DNA of 64,000 nt from Cupriavidus sp. EM10 (GTDB lineage Bacteria; Pseudomonadota; Gammaproteobacteria; Burkholderiales; Burkholderiaceae), in NCBI RefSeq assembly GCF_018729255.1, contig NZ_CP076060.1:2728001-2792000 (forward strand), read 5' to 3'. Under the pieces are notes generated by a model. The model was not told the DNA's origin, did no database searches, and saw only the letters and a program-made list of their open reading frames with translations. The position numbers were made by a program, and so were the translations under genes. This document shows positions 38,387 to 49,662 of the stretch, in pieces. Position 1 is the first letter of the stretch; every line of letters begins with the position of its first letter.

Positions 38387-38538
38387 GCGCGCATGTTAGC
38401 ACGCACCCCCTAGCAGATCCGCCAGATTGCCAGACCCGAAGTGACTATCCGGCACAGGATTGATGCCGGTCGAACGCCATGCCACCTGTATGACCTTCGA
38501 TACATATAAGTAACGCAGTGAGACGAGGAGATAAGTCA
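38387..38538. other. Divergent spacer between hemC and ppc
   Basis: This 152-base spacer should hold the promoters of both the hem operon and ppc. I see no clear consensus promoter pair. A good ribosome-binding site for ppc, GAGGAG, lies at about 38525-38530, eight bases before its ATG. Confidence 0.4.
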
Positions 38539-41513
38539 ATGACGCAGCCTGCTGCGCGCCCCACCGGCCGTGCCCGTTCCACCGGCCGCAAGTCAGTTAC
38601 GCCAGCCTCAGGCCAGCATGACGCGGACAGCAAGACCCCCGGCGCCACCCCCGCAAATCCCCGACCCGCAATGCCAGGGCATCGGGCAAGCCCACCCTGT
38701 CCGTGGTGACGCCGGAAGGCAATACCGTCGCCCCGGCCCGCCGCGCCGCCGACAAGGACCTGCCGCTGCGCGACGACATCCGCTTCCTGGGTCGCCTGCT
38801 GGGCGACTGCGTGCGCGAACAGGAAGGCGACGCCGCCTTCGACCTGGTCGAGACGATTCGCCAGACCGCCGTGCGCTTTCGCCGCGAGAACGACCGGGCC
38901 GCCGGTGCCGAACTGGATCGCCTGCTCAAGCGCCTGTCGCGCGACCAGACCAATTCCGTGGTGCGCGCCTTCAGCTATTTCTCGCACCTGGCCAATATCG
39001 CCGAGGACCAGCACCACAACCGCCGCCGCCGCGTACACGCGCTGGCCGGGTCGCCGCCCCAGCCGGGCAGCCTGGCCCGGGCACTGCAGGCCATCGACGC
39101 CGCTGGCGTCACCGGCAAGCAGTTGCGCGACTTCCTGGACGGCGCGCTGATCATGCCGGTGCTGACCGCGCACCCGACCGAAGTCCAGCGCAAGTCGATC
39201 CTGGACGCCGAGCGCGAGATCGCCCGCCTGCTGGCCGAGCGCGACCTGCCGATGACGGCGCGCGAACGCGACCACAACACCGCCCAGCTGCGCGCCCGCG
39301 TGACCACGCTGTGGCAGACCCGCATGCTGCGCAATACGCGGCTGATGGTGGTGGACGAGATCGAAAACGCGCTCTCCTATTACCGCACCACGTTCCTCGA
39401 GGGCATCCCCCGCCTGATGGCGGAGATGGAAGAGGACATCGCCGAGGTCTTCCCGCGCCGCGGCAAGGCGGGTGCCTCGCCCGCGCCACTGGCGCCGTTC
39501 CTGCAGATGGGTTCGTGGATCGGCGGCGACCGCGACGGCAATCCGAACGTGACGGCCGAGACGCTGGAACACGCGGCGCAACAGCAGTCCACGCTGATCA
39601 TGCAGTGGTATCTGGACGAAGTGCATGCGCTGGGCGCCGAGCTGCCGCTGTCGTCGCTGATGGTCGACGCCAGCCCCGAGCTGCTGGCGCTGGCCGAGGC
39701 CTCGCCCGACCATTCCGAGCATCGCGCCGACGAGCCGTACCGCCGCGCGCTGATCGGCATCTATGCCCGCCTGGCTGCCACCACCGAGCGCCTGACCGGC
39801 CATGTGGCCGAGCGTCATCCAGTGGCCGACGTGGCGCCATACGACAGCGCCGAGGCGTTTGCCGCCGATGTGCAGGTGGTGCTCGATTCGCTGCGCCAGC
39901 ACCATGGCGAGGCGTTGGCCCGTGGCCGCATCGATTCGCTGTCGCGCGCCATCGCCATCTTCGGCTTTCACCTGGCATCGGTGGATATGCGCCAGGTGTC
40001 CGACGTGCACGAAGCCGTGGTGGCCGAGCTGTTCAAGGTTGCCGGCATCGAAGCCAACTACGCGGGGCTGTCCGAGGAGCGCAAGCAGGAACTGCTGCTG
40101 GCCGAACTGCGCCAGCCGCGCGCGCTGACGCTGCCCTGGCACGAGTATTCCGAGCAGACGCGCAAGGAACTGGCAATCTTCGCGATGGCCCGCGACATGC
40201 GCGCCCGGTATGGCAGCCGCGTGGCCCGCAACTACATCATTTCCCACACCGAGACGCTGTCCGACCTGGTGGAAGTGATGCTGTTGCAGAAGGAAACCGG
40301 CATGCTGCGCGGCGCGCTGGGCAGCAAGACCGATCCGGCCCGCATGGAGCTAATGGTCATCCCGCTGTTCGAAACCATCGAGGATTTGCGCAACGCGGCC
40401 GGCATCATGCAGTCGCTGCTGGACCTGCCGGGCTTCGATTCGGTGATCCGGCACCATGGCGTGGAGCAGGAAGTCATGCTCGGCTATTCGGATTCGAACA
40501 AGGACGGCGGCTTCCTGACGTCGAACTGGGAGCTCTACAAGGCCGAACTGGCGCTGGTAAAGCTGTTCGAGGAACGCCGCGTGAAGCTGCGCCTGTTCCA
40601 CGGCCGGGGCGGCACGGTGGGCCGGGGCGGCGGCCCGACCTACGAGGCCATCCTGTCGCAGCCGCCGGGCACCGTGAACGGCCAGATCCGCCTGACCGAG
40701 CAGGGCGAAATCATCAATAGCAAGTTCGCCAATCCGGAAATCGGCCGGCGCAACCTGGAAACGGTGATCGCGGCCACGCTGGAGGCGTCGCTGCTGCCCA
40801 CGCAGAACGCGCCGGCCGGGCTGGCCACGTTCGAAGGCGTCATGCAGCAGTTGTCGGACCACGCGTTCCGCGCGTACCGGCACCTGGTCTACGAGACCCC
40901 GGGCTTCAAGGACTACTTCTTCGCGACCACGCCGATTACCGAGATCGCCGACCTGAACCTGGGTTCGCGGCCGGCGTCGCGCAAGCTGATGGACAAGAAG
41001 AACCGCAAGATCGAGGATCTGCGCGCGATTCCGTGGGGCTTCTCGTGGGGTCAATGCCGCCTGCTGCTGCCGGGCTGGTATGGCTTCGGCAGCGCGGTCA
41101 AGGCCATGCTGGACGCCGCGCCGGACGAAAAATCGCGCAAGGCGGCCGTGGCCACGCTCAAGCGCATGGTCAAGACCTGGCCGTTCTTCCGCACGCTGCT
41201 GTCGAACATGGACATGGTGCTGGCCAAGACCGACCTGGCCGTGGCCTCACGCTACGCGGCCCTGTGCGACGACCCGGCGCTGCGCAAGACCGTGTTCTCG
41301 CGCATCAGCGCCGAATGGCACCTGACCTGCGACATGCTGTCGCTGATCACGGGCCGCGCGGAACGCCTGGCCGAGAACCCGCTGCTGGCGCGCTCGATCA
41401 AGAACCGCTTTGCCTACCTGGATCCGCTGAACCACCTGCAGGTGGAACTGCTGAAGCGCTACCGCGCGGGTAAGGACGCCGACGACGTGCGCGTGCGGCG
41501 GGGATTCACTTGA
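38539..41513 (+). CDS. ppc: Phosphoenolpyruvate carboxylase, -1 frameshift near 38.66 kb
   Basis: After repair this is a protein of about 991 residues. The catalytic His block [15 protein letters not shown] and the C-terminal block [19 protein letters not shown] are intact, as is [14 protein letters not shown]. It carboxylates PEP to oxaloacetate to refill the TCA cycle. The first ~40 codons, a low-complexity Ala/Pro/Arg/Ser tail starting [10 protein letters not shown], are in a different frame from the rest; one extra C in CCCC at 38659-38662 joins them. ATG at 38539 has a strong GAGGAG site. Alternatively, translation could begin at GTG 38703 without the tail, but that start has no good ribosome site. 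Confidence 0.92.
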
Positions 41514-41593
41514 CGATCAACGGGGTGGCGGCGGGGCTGCGGAACAGCGGCTGATTTGTGGTTTGGTGTGACTCAACCGCCTGTTTTCTCCCG

Positions 41594-41712
41594 TCTCCCG
41601 CTTGCGGGAGAGAGGTCGGGGGAGAGGGCACGGCACTTCCAATTGCCTTGTTCGCATCTTGAGCGGCTTGCCCTCACCCCAGCCCCTCTCCCGCTTGCGG
41701 GAGAGGGGAGCC
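41594..41712. repeat. Pair of REP-like palindromes in opposite orientation
   Basis: Two related hairpins lie in the 268-base gap between ppc and argH. The first (41594-41611) has the palindrome tctcccg-ctt-gcgggaga's arms. The second (41683-41708) has longer arms, cccctctcccg and cgggagagggg. The sequence around the second, from ccctcacc to ggggagc, recurs at 45651-45694. No coding sequence lies here. The opposed pair looks like a BIME-type unit of a dispersed repeat family. Confidence 0.75.
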
Positions 41713-41781
41713 CACCGGCGGCAGTTCCGACCGCCTCTGGCGATATAATCGCCGTTTCCGATTTTCCGCCCTGCCCCTGAC

Positions 41782-43191
41782 ATGACCTCCCAACTTGCCA
41801 AGAAAGGCGAAGCCTGGTCCGCCCGCTTCTCCGAACCGATGTCCGACCTGGTCAAGCGTTACACCGCGTCGGTCTTCTTCGACAAGCGCCTGGCGCTGTT
41901 CGACATCCAGGGCTCGCTGGCGCATGCGGCCATGCTGGCAAAGCAGGGCATCATCGCCGACGCCGACCGCGCCGAGATCGAGCGCGGCATGACGCAGATC
42001 CGGGGCGAGATCGAGTCCGGCGCGTTCGAGTGGAAGCTCGACCTGGAAGACGTCCACCTCAATATCGAGGCGCGCCTGACCGCGCTGGTCGGCGACGCCG
42101 GCAAGCGCCTGCATACGGGCCGTTCGCGTAACGACCAGGTGGCCACCGACATCCGCCTGTGGCTGCGCAGCGAGATCGACAACATCATCGGGCTGCTGGG
42201 CGACCTGCGCGGCGCGCTGCTGGACCTGGCCGAGAAGAACGCCGACACGATCCTGCCGGGCTTCACCCACCTGCAGGTGGCGCAGCCGGTAACGTTTGGC
42301 CACCATCTCATGGCCTACGTGGAAATGTTCACGCGCGACGCCGAGCGCATGGCCGACTGCCGCCGCCGCGTCAACCGCCTGCCGCTGGGCGCCGCCGCGC
42401 TGGCCGGCACGAGCTACCCGATCGACCGCGAATTCGTGGCCCAGCAGCTGGGCTTCGACGGCGTGTGCCGCAATTCGCTGGACGCCGTGTCGGATCGTGA
42501 TTTCGCCATCGAATTCCTGGCCGCCGCGTCGCTGGTGATGACCCATATCTCGCGTTTCAGCGAGGAACTGGTGATCTGGATGAGCCCGCGCGTCGGCTTC
42601 ATCGACATCGCCGACCGGTTCTGCACGGGCAGCTCGATCATGCCGCAGAAGAAGAATCCCGACGTGCCCGAACTGGCGCGCGGCAAGACCGGCCGTGTGT
42701 ATGGCCACCTGAACGGCCTGCTGGTGCTGATGAAGGGCCAGCCGCTGGCCTACAACAAGGACAACCAGGAAGACAAGGAACCGCTGTTCGACACGGTGGA
42801 CACCGTGGTGGACACGCTGCGCATCTTCGCCGACATGGTGCCGGGCATCAGCGTCAAGCCCGACAACATGCGCGCCGCCGCGCTGCAGGGCTACGCCACC
42901 GCCACCGACCTGGCCGACTATCTGGTCAAGCGCGGCCTGCCGTTCCGCGACGCTCACGAGGCCGTGGCCCATGCCGTGCGCGCCTGCGACGACCGCCACT
43001 GCGACCTGGCCGACCTGACGGTCGAGGAACTGCGCCAGGCATCCGGACTGGGCGACAAGGCCTCGCTGATCGGCGACGACGTGCATGCCGTGCTGACGCT
43101 GGAAGGCTCGGTCGCGTCGCGCAACCATATCGGCGGCACGGCGCCGGACCAGGTCCGCGCCGCCATCGCCGCCGCCCGCAAGACGCTGTAA
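41782..43191 (+). CDS. argH: Argininosuccinate lyase
   Basis: This is a 469-residue member of the fumarase/aspartase superfamily. [37 protein letters not shown] (catalytic His) and [12 protein letters not shown] (the mobile signature loop with the catalytic Ser) are all present. It makes arginine and fumarate from argininosuccinate. The start is ATG at 41782. It is a single gene, followed by a strong intrinsic terminator at 43215-43249. Confidence 0.97.
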   Translation: MTSQLAKKGEAWSARFSEPMSDLVKRYTASVFFDKRLALFDIQGSLAHAAMLAKQGIIADADRAEIERGMTQIRGEIESGAFEWKLDLEDVHLNIEARLTALVGDAGKRLHTGRSRNDQVATDIRLWLRSEIDNIIGLLGDLRGALLDLAEKNADTILPGFTHLQVAQPVTFGHHLMAYVEMFTRDAERMADCRRRVNRLPLGAAALAGTSYPIDREFVAQQLGFDGVCRNSLDAVSDRDFAIEFLAAASLVMTHISRFSEELVIWMSPRVGFIDIADRFCTGSSIMPQKKNPDVPELARGKTGRVYGHLNGLLVLMKGQPLAYNKDNQEDKEPLFDTVDTVVDTLRIFADMVPGISVKPDNMRAAALQGYATATDLADYLVKRGLPFRDAHEAVAHAVRACDDRHCDLADLTVEELRQASGLGDKASLIGDDVHAVLTLEGSVASRNHIGGTAPDQVRAAIAAARKTL

Positions 43192-43214
43192 GTTTCACGT
43201 AAGTCTTCGTGGCG

Positions 43215-43249
43215 AAAAAGCCGCTGTGCCGAAAGGCCAGCGGCTTTTT
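43215..43249 (+). terminator. Intrinsic terminator after argH
   Basis: A 12-base perfect inverted repeat, aaaaagccgctg paired with cagcggcttttt, has an 11-base loop and ends in a T-run. It lies 24 bases after the argH stop and is almost symmetric, so it could stop transcription in both directions. Confidence 0.9.
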
Positions 43250-43344
43250 GTTTGGCTGGCCAAGGCTTCTAGGACAATCCCCTAGCGCTCACATAATTTG
43301 TTACAGATACACTAATCGGCGCATAAAACCGGGGGAGACAACCC

Positions 43345-43887
43345 ATGAATTACTTGCTTGGTCTGTCACGGCAGATCGACAGGTTGAATCAGCACACGGG
43401 CAGGCTTGCAAACATCATGATCCTGCTGTCGTGCCTGATCAGCGCAGGGAACGCCCTGCTCCGCTATGGCTTCAATCTCAGCGACAACTGGCCGCTGGAA
43501 CTGCAGTGGTACATGTTTGCCATCGCCGTGATGTTCGGCGCGTCGTACACATTCCAGCGCAATGAGCACGTGCGCGTGGACCTGATCTACGGCAACGTGT
43601 CCGAACGCGCCCAGCACTGGATCGACATCTTCGGCATCGTGGTGTTCCTGCTGCCGTCGACGATCCTGTTCACGTGGCTGTCGTGGGAATCGCTTTTCCT
43701 GCCTTCGTGGCGCATTCTCGAGCAGTCGGGCAACTCGGGCGGCCTGCCCCGTTATCCGATCAAGCTCGTGGTGCCCATCGGCTTTGCCCTGCTTACGCTG
43801 CAGGGGATTTCCGAACTGATCAAGCGCTTCGCCGCCCTGAAGGGCCTGGTGCGCATCGAATCGAAATACGAAAGGCCGGTGCAATAA
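43345..43887 (+). CDS. dctQ: TRAP transporter small permease, DctQ-like
   Basis: This is a 180-residue protein with four hydrophobic segments. The middle has LRYGFN, WPLELQWYMFAIAVMFGASYTF and EHVRVDLIY, the usual DctQ pattern. It would form the permease with the DctM-like protein encoded next. GGGGGAG precedes ATG at 43345. The stop and the next start overlap (TAATG at 43885-43889). No DctP binding-protein gene is beside the pair, so its ligand cannot be guessed from neighbours. Confidence 0.9.
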   Translation: MNYLLGLSRQIDRLNQHTGRLANIMILLSCLISAGNALLRYGFNLSDNWPLELQWYMFAIAVMFGASYTFQRNEHVRVDLIYGNVSERAQHWIDIFGIVVFLLPSTILFTWLSWESLFLPSWRILEQSGNSGGLPRYPIKLVVPIGFALLTLQGISELIKRFAALKGLVRIESKYERPVQ

Positions 43888-45610
43888 TGATTCCATTGGA
43901 ATATATGCCGCCGCTGATGTTCGGCGGCCTGGTGGTATTCATGCTGATCGGGTTCCCGGTCGCATTCTCGCTCTCGGCGGTGGGCCTGGCTTTTGGCTTC
44001 CTGGCCATCGAATGGGGCTACTTCCCGCTGCAGTTCCTGCAGGCCGTGCCCAGCCGCGTGTTCGGCAGCGTGCTGGCCAACGAACTGTTGCTGGCGATTC
44101 CGTTCTTCACCTTCATGGGCGCGATCCTCGAGAAATGCGGGCTCGCGGAGGACATGCTCGACTCCATGGGCCAGCTGTTCGGCCCCGTGCGCGGCGGGCT
44201 GGGCTACTCGGTGATCATCGTCGGCTTCATCCTGGGCGCGATCACCGGCACGGTGGCCGCGCAGGTGATCGCCATGGCGATGATCTCGCTGCCGGTGATG
44301 ATGCGCTATCGCTACAACATGAAGTACGCCACCGGCGTACTGGCCGCATCGGGCACGATCACGCAGCTGGTGCCGCCGTCGCTGGTGCTGGTGGTGCTGG
44401 CCGACCAGCTCAAGACGCCAGCCGGCAGTGCCGACGTGGGCAGCATGTACCTGGGCGCCTGGGCCCCTCGGTCGTGCAGATCGCGCTGTTCGCGCTCTAT
44501 ACCTTCGTCTTGACCCGCATCAAGCCCGACTGGCTGCCGCCGGTGCCGCCCGAAGCCCGCACGCTGCGCGGCTGGGCGCTGTGGGGCAAGTGCCTGCGCG
44601 GCATCATCCCCTGCGCGGTGCTGATCTTCCTGGTGCTGGGCACGATCATGCTGGGCATCGCCACCCCCACCGAATCGGGCGCGATGGGCGCCGTCGGCGC
44701 GCTGGTGCTGGCCGTGATCCGCGACAAGGGTTTCAACCGGATCGACCGCAACATCTACCGCATCGGCATTGGCGCCACGCTGGTCGCGGCGGCCGTGGGC
44801 GTGTTCGCGTTCGGATCGCATGCGTTCCGGATTCCGCTGGCCGTGGCCTACCTGGTGGTGCTATGGCTGCTGATCCGCGCCGGACAACTGACCGAACTGC
44901 GCCTGCTGATCGTCGAGGCCTATCAGTCCACCGCGCGGATCACCGCCATGGTGGTGTTCATCCTGATCGGCTCCACCTGCTTCTCGGTGGTGTTCCAGGG
45001 CGTGGACGGCGGCGCATGGGTCGAGCACCTGTTCACGTCGTTGCCAGGCGGCTGGATCGGCTTCCTGATCGTGGTCAACCTGTTCATCTTCTTCCTGGCG
45101 TTCTTCCTGGACTTCTTCGAGATTGCCTTCATCGTGGTGCCGATGCTGGCGCCCGTGGCGGTCAAGGTGCTGACGCCGGTAGTGCTCGATTCGATGGGCG
45201 GCAACCCGGAGGCCGCGGCCACGGCCGCGCTGGTATGGTTCGGCGTGATGCTGTGCGTGAACATGCAGACGTCGTTCATGCATCCGCCGTTCGGCTTCGC
45301 GCTGTTCTACCTGCGCGGCATCGCGCCCAAGGAAGTGAAGAGCTCGGACATCTACTGGGGCGCCCTGCCCTGGGTAGGCCTGCAACTGGTGATGGTGCTG
45401 CTGGTGATGTTCTGGCCGGGCATGGTGACCGGGCTGCTCGACAAGGGATCGCTAAAACATAGTAATTCCGCCGAAGTCAGCATTCCGCTGGGCGGAGAAG
45501 AGAGCAAACCGGGCGGCGGAGCATCGACGCCGGGGACGCTGGAGCTGCCGGGCAGCAGCCCCGACAGCGAACCCGCGGCGCCGCAGTTCCAGTTCGAGAA
45601 GAGCAAGTAG
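43887..45610 (+). CDS. dctM: TRAP transporter large permease, DctM-like, -1 frameshift near 44.46 kb
   Basis: This is an ion-transporter-superfamily permease of about 574 residues with many membrane spans. The front half has IPFFTFMGAILEKCGLAED and GAITGTVAAQVIAMAMISLP; the back half has TPTESGAMGAVGALVLAV and DFFEIAFIVVPMLAPV. It is longer than the common ~430-residue form through an extra membrane-rich insert in the middle. It also has a ~50-residue soluble tail rich in Gly, Pro, Ser and Glu. The frame changes at 44457-44466; one extra C gives YLGALGPSVVQIALF. The uptake would be driven by a sodium or proton gradient. Confidence 0.87.
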
Positions 45611-45650
45611 GATTGATTGGGGCGTGGTTTGGGGGCTGGGGCTGGGCGCT

Positions 45651-45694
45651 GGCCCTCACCCCCAGCCCCTCTCCCGCCTTGCGGGAGAGGGGAG
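45651..45694. repeat. REP-like palindrome, third copy
   Basis: The copy repeats the ccctcacc...agcccctctcccg...cgggagaggggagc arrangement of the ppc-argH spacer, with one base longer loop. It sits just after dctM and before a terminator, in the gap between convergent genes. It supports a dispersed family. Confidence 0.75.
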
Positions 45695-45743
45695 CAAACC
45701 GGCAGGCTTTGCCCTCTCCCCAAACAGACCACGCCCAAACAAG

Positions 45744-45774
45744 AAACCCCCGGCCTTGCGGTCCGGGGGTTTTT
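45744..45774. terminator. Bidirectional intrinsic terminator between dctM and the decarboxylase gene
   Basis: The inverted repeat aaacccccgg / ccgggggttt with an 8-9 base loop is flanked by A-rich and T-rich sides. It lies between the ends of two convergent genes, so it can serve both strands. Confidence 0.85.
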
Positions 45775-45795
45775 CATTGAGGCAGCGCGAAACCC

Positions 45796-48059
45796 TTACT
45801 GCTTTACGCAATCCACGAAGTACGCCGTCTGGCCGTCGATCTCGTCTTCCACCAGGCCGTGGATGTCGGTCTCGAAGCCCGGGAACAGCTTGTTGAACTC
45901 GCGGGCGAACTTCAGGTACTGCACGATGGTGCGGTTGAAGCGCTCGCCCGGGATCAGCAGCGGGATGCCCGGCGGGTACGGCGTCAGCAGGATGGCGGTC
46001 ACGCGGCCCTCCAGTTCGTCGACGGGCACGCGCTCGATCTCGCGGTGCGCCATCATCGCCCAGGCATCCGACGGCTTCATCGCCGGTTCCATGTCCGACA
46101 GGTACATCTCGGTGGTCACGCGCGCCACGTCATTGGCCTTGTAGACGCTGTGGATGGCGTCGCACAGGTCGCGCAGGCCCATCCGCTCGTACTGCGGATA
46201 CTTGCCGACGAACTCGGGCAGCACGCGCCACAGCGGCTGGTTCTGGTCGTAGTCGTCCTTGAACTGCTGCAGCTCCGTCACCAGCGAGTTCCAGCGGCCC
46301 TTGGTAATGCCGATCGTGAACATGATGAAGAACGAGTACAGGCCCGTCTTCTCGATGATGATGCCGTGCTCGGCCAGGTACTTGGTGACGATGGCCGCCG
46401 GGATGCCGCGTTCGCTGAACTCGCCGTCCACGTCCAGGCCCGGGGTAATGATCGTGGCCTTGATCGGGTCCAGCAGGTTGAAGCCGTCGGCCAGGTCGCC
46501 GAAGCCGTGCCAGCGCTCGTTGGCCTTGAGCATCCATTCGTCGCGGTCGGGCACGCCTTCCTCGGCCAGCGTGTCGGGGCCCCAGACCTTGAACCACCAG
46601 TCTTCGTTGTTCACCACGTCGTAGTCGGCCTCGACCTTGCGCACGGCGCGGCGGAAGTCCAGCGCCTCGGCAATGCTTTCCTCGACCAGCGCGGTGCCGC
46701 CCGGGGCTTCCATCATCGCCGCCGCCACGTCGCACGAGGCGATGATCGAGTACTGCGGGCTCGTCGAGGTATGCATCAGGTAGGCCTCGTTGAAGCGGTA
46801 GCGGTCCAGCTTGCGCGTCTCGGAATCCTGCACCAGGATCTGCGACGCCTGCGACAGGCCGGCCAGCAGCTTGTGCGTGGACTGCGTGGCAAACACCAGC
46901 GCGTCCTTGCTGCGCGGGCGGTCGCGGCCGATCGCGTGCATGTCGTGATAGAAATCGTGGAACGCCGCGTGCGGCAGCCAGGCTTCGTCGAAATGCAGCG
47001 TGTCGATTTCCGACGTCAGCATTTCCTTGATCTGCTCGGCGTTGTACAGCACGCCGTCGTACGTGCCCTGGGTGATCGTCAGGATGCGCGGCTTCTGGTT
47101 CTTGGCCTTGCTGGCGAACGGATGGTTCTCGATCTTCCGGCGAATGGTCTCCGGATCGAACTCGCTCTTCGGAATCGGGCCGATGATGCCGTAGTGGTTG
47201 CGCGTCGGCATCAGGAACACCGGAATCGCCCCGGTCATCATGATCGCGTGCAGGATCGACTTGTGGCAGTTGCGGTCCACCACCACGATGTCGCCCGGCG
47301 CCACGTTGGCGTGCCAGACCATCTTGTTCGACGTCGACGTGCCGTTGGTCACGAAGAACATGTGGTCCGAATTGAAGATGCGCGCGGCGTTGCGCTCCGA
47401 CGCCGCCACCGGGCCGGTGTGGTCCAGCAGCTGGCCCAGTTCTTCCACGGCATTGCAGACGTCGGCGCGCAGCATGTTCTCGCCGAAGAACTGGTGGAAC
47501 ACCTGGCCCACCGGGCTCTTCAGGAACGCCACGCCGCCCGAATGGCCGGGGCAGTGCCACGAATACGAGCTGTCCTGCGCGTAGTCGATCAGCGCCTTGA
47601 AGAACGGCGGGGCCAGCGTGTCCAGGTAGACCTTGGCTTCGCGGATGATATGGCGCGCCACGAATTCGGGGTGTCCTCGAACATGTGGATGAAGCCGTGC
47701 AGCTCGCGCAGGATATCGTTCGGAATGTGACGAGAAGTGCGCGTCTCGCCATACAGGAAGATCGGCAGGTCCGTATTGCGGCGGCGCACCTCGTTGACGA
47801 ATGCGCGCAGCTTCTCGATGGCGGCAGCCTCGGGCTGGTCGTCGGCGCGCACGAATTCGTCGTCGTCGATCGACACGATGAACGTGGAAGCCCGGCTGGC
47901 CTGCTGGGCGAACGATGTCAGGTCGCCATAGCTGGTCAGACCCATCACTTCCATGCCCTCGCGCTCGATGGCCTCGGCCAGCGCGCGAATGCCCGAGCCG
48001 GAAATGTTCTCGGAACGGAAGTCTTCATCGATGATGATGACGGGGAAGCGGAATTTCAT
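45796..48059 (-). CDS. Arginine/lysine/ornithine decarboxylase, -1 frameshift near 47.67 kb
   Basis: This is a PLP-dependent fold-type I basic amino acid decarboxylase of about 754 residues. The N-terminal response-regulator-like wing domain begins MKFRFPVIIIDEDFR. The core has the PLP lysine in STHKLLAGLSQASQ, HTSTSPQYSIIASCD, and the C-terminal PYPPGIPLLIPGE. It makes agmatine, cadaverine or putrescine, helping acid resistance or polyamine supply; the exact substrate is not certain, since the sequence lies between AdiA and LdcC/CadA types. One extra C in the run read GGGG on the plus strand at 47668-47671 joins the wing domain to the core (DTPEFVARH). The upstream spacer holds two strong hairpins. 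Confidence 0.88.
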
Positions 48060-48094
48060 CGGGCAATCCTTGATGAGGGTGCTTGTAAAGACTT

Positions 48095-48184
48095 GAGCCA
48101 CATGGCCGGCGGGAGGTTCCCGCAACGGCAGCATGTGGCTCGTTCGTCAGGTCTGGCGCCCGGGCAGTCGTGCCCGGTGGCGCC
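48095..48184 (-). other. Two hairpins in the spacer between dcd and the decarboxylase gene
   Basis: The 175-base spacer (48060-48234) contains a perfect 10-base inverted repeat, gagccacatg (48095-48104) and catgtggctc (48132-48141), and a second stem, ccgggca/tgcccgg (48160-48177), flanked by ggcgcc repeats. There is no T-run. It is either the 3' end of dcd mRNA or a structured leader of the decarboxylase mRNA. Confidence 0.5.
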
Positions 48185-48234
48185 GCGGGCGCGATGCACA
48201 CGCCGGCATTGTGAGACAGAAAAATGACAGGTCG

Positions 48235-48801
48235 TCAGGTCTTCGGCAGCGTGACACCGTGCTGGCCCTGGTACTTGCCGCCGCGGTCCGCATACGAGGT
48301 CTCGCAGACCTCGTCCGATTCGAAGAACAGCACCTGGGCGCAGCCTTCGCCGGCGTAGATCTTGGCCGGCAGCGGCGTGGTGTTCGAGAACTCCAGCGTC
48401 ACATAGCCTTCCCATTCGGGTTCGAACGGCGTCACGTTGACGATGATGCCGCAACGCGCGTACGTGCTCTTGCCCAGGCAGATCGTCAGCACGCTGCGCG
48501 GAATGCGGAAGTACTCCATCGTACGGGCCAGCGCGAACGAGTTCGGCGGGATGATGCAAACATCACCCTTGAAGTCGACGAACGACTTCTCGTCGAAGTT
48601 CTTCGGGTCGACGATGGTGCTGTTGATGTTCGTGAAGATCTTGAATTCGTCGGCGCAACGGATGTCGTAGCCGTAGCTCGACGTGCCATAGGACACGATC
48701 TTGCGCCCGTCCGACTCCCGCACCTGGCCGGGCTCGAACGGTTCGATCATGCCGTGCTGTTCCGCCATGCGGCGGATCCACTTGTCGGATTTGATGCTCA
48801 T
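48235..48801 (-). CDS. dcd: dCTP deaminase
   Basis: This is a 188-residue trimeric deaminase of the dUTPase fold. [46 protein letters not shown] with the catalytic region and [19 protein letters not shown] are all family motifs. It converts dCTP to dUTP for dTMP synthesis. I chose ATG at 48801; the longer frame from 48981 has a leader not seen in the family. Confidence 0.95.
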   Translation of the reverse strand: MSIKSDKWIRRMAEQHGMIEPFEPGQVRESDGRKIVSYGTSSYGYDIRCADEFKIFTNINSTIVDPKNFDEKSFVDFKGDVCIIPPNSFALARTMEYFRIPRSVLTICLGKSTYARCGIIVNVTPFEPEWEGYVTLEFSNTTPLPAKIYAGEGCAQVLFFESDEVCETSYADRGGKYQGQHGVTLPKT

Positions 48802-48897
48802 ATAGACGTGGCAGGATGGTCGGACGGCTGGCCGGCCATACCGGGCGCCGCTGGAATGGGGCGCATTGTACAACCATATCGGTAGCAGCCCGGCAAT

Positions 48898-48939
48898 GGG
48901 TGGCTCCCCGCTCCCACGCGTGGCAGAGGGGAGCCACCC
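48898..48939 (-). terminator. Perfect 12-base inverted repeat after sodC
   Basis: The arms gggtggctcccc (48898-48909) and ggggagccaccc (48928-48939) match perfectly around an 18-base loop. It lies 13 bases beyond the sodC stop. There is no clear T-run, so a Rho-assisted or 3'-protecting role is possible. Confidence 0.5.
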
Positions 48940-48952
48940 GTCGCCGGCGACC

Positions 48953-49528
48953 TTAAATCGCCGCCACGACCCCGCAGGCAATCCGGCCGCCCGAGTTGCC
49001 GGTCGGCTGGGTCCGGTAGTCGTCCGGATCCTTGTGGACGACCACCGAGCGGCCCACCACGCTGTTCGGGCCGGCGCCCACGCTCACGTCGCTCATCACG
49101 AACTGCGCGCGCGCGTTGCCGGCGGAGTCGGCGGTCAGGTTGTTCATGTCCCCGGCATGATGGTCAGGCATCGACATCTGGCCATGCGGCTTGGCGCCCG
49201 GGTTGAAGTGGCCGCCCGCGCTCATGGCATCCGGCGCCGAGCAATCACCCTTTTCGTGGATATGGAAGCCGTGCGACGTGCCCGGCGGCAGGCCAGTCAC
49301 CGCCACCACCACCATCACGCCGCCGCCCGACTGCTGCTCGAACGTGACGCGGCCACCCGTGTTGGTGCCGCTCTTGGCCGCCAGCGGGGCGGCGGCCCGG
49401 GTGGCGCCCGGCGCGGCCATGGCCGCACTGGCCGTGGACGCCGCCATGGGGCTCTTGTCCGTCTGCGCGCATCCGGCTGCCAGCACCGCGGCCGCACCGA
49501 TGGTCAATCCGAAAAGTACACGTTTCAT
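48953..49528 (-). CDS. sodC: Periplasmic Cu/Zn superoxide dismutase, lipoprotein
   Basis: This 191-residue protein has a lipoprotein signal peptide (LAAGC, lipobox Cys about residue 20), then an Ala-rich linker and the dismutase domain. Copper and zinc ligands are visible in [25 protein letters not shown] and the later [25 protein letters not shown], which also has the active-site Arg and the second disulfide Cys. It removes superoxide in the periplasm or at the outer membrane. It is monocistronic as far as I can see. Confidence 0.94.
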   Translation of the reverse strand: MKRVLFGLTIGAAAVLAAGCAQTDKSPMAASTASAAMAAPGATRAAAPLAAKSGTNTGGRVTFEQQSGGGVMVVVAVTGLPPGTSHGFHIHEKGDCSAPDAMSAGGHFNPGAKPHGQMSMPDHHAGDMNNLTADSAGNARAQFVMSDVSVGAGPNSVVGRSVVVHKDPDDYRTQPTGNSGGRIACGVVAAI

Positions 49529-49662
49529 GCCGTTCCTCCTCTTCTTGCTTGTATGCGCGGGGTGCGCGCGTGGACGTGGACGCCTGCCGTGTGGATTGTA
49601 GGACAGGCGCCCGGCACGACAATGTCGGACAGCCTCCCATTTTTTGATGCCCGTCAGGCGCC

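Noticed and set aside
41674..43128. Long open frame antisense to argH
   Set aside because: Codon bias in GC-rich DNA opens the opposite strand; argH has full catalytic motifs and the antisense protein is rich in Arg, His and Gln with no domain.
45859..47730. Open frame of 623 codons antisense to the decarboxylase
   Set aside because: Same GC shadow effect; low-complexity product, no ribosome site, and the minus-strand gene has clear PLP motifs.
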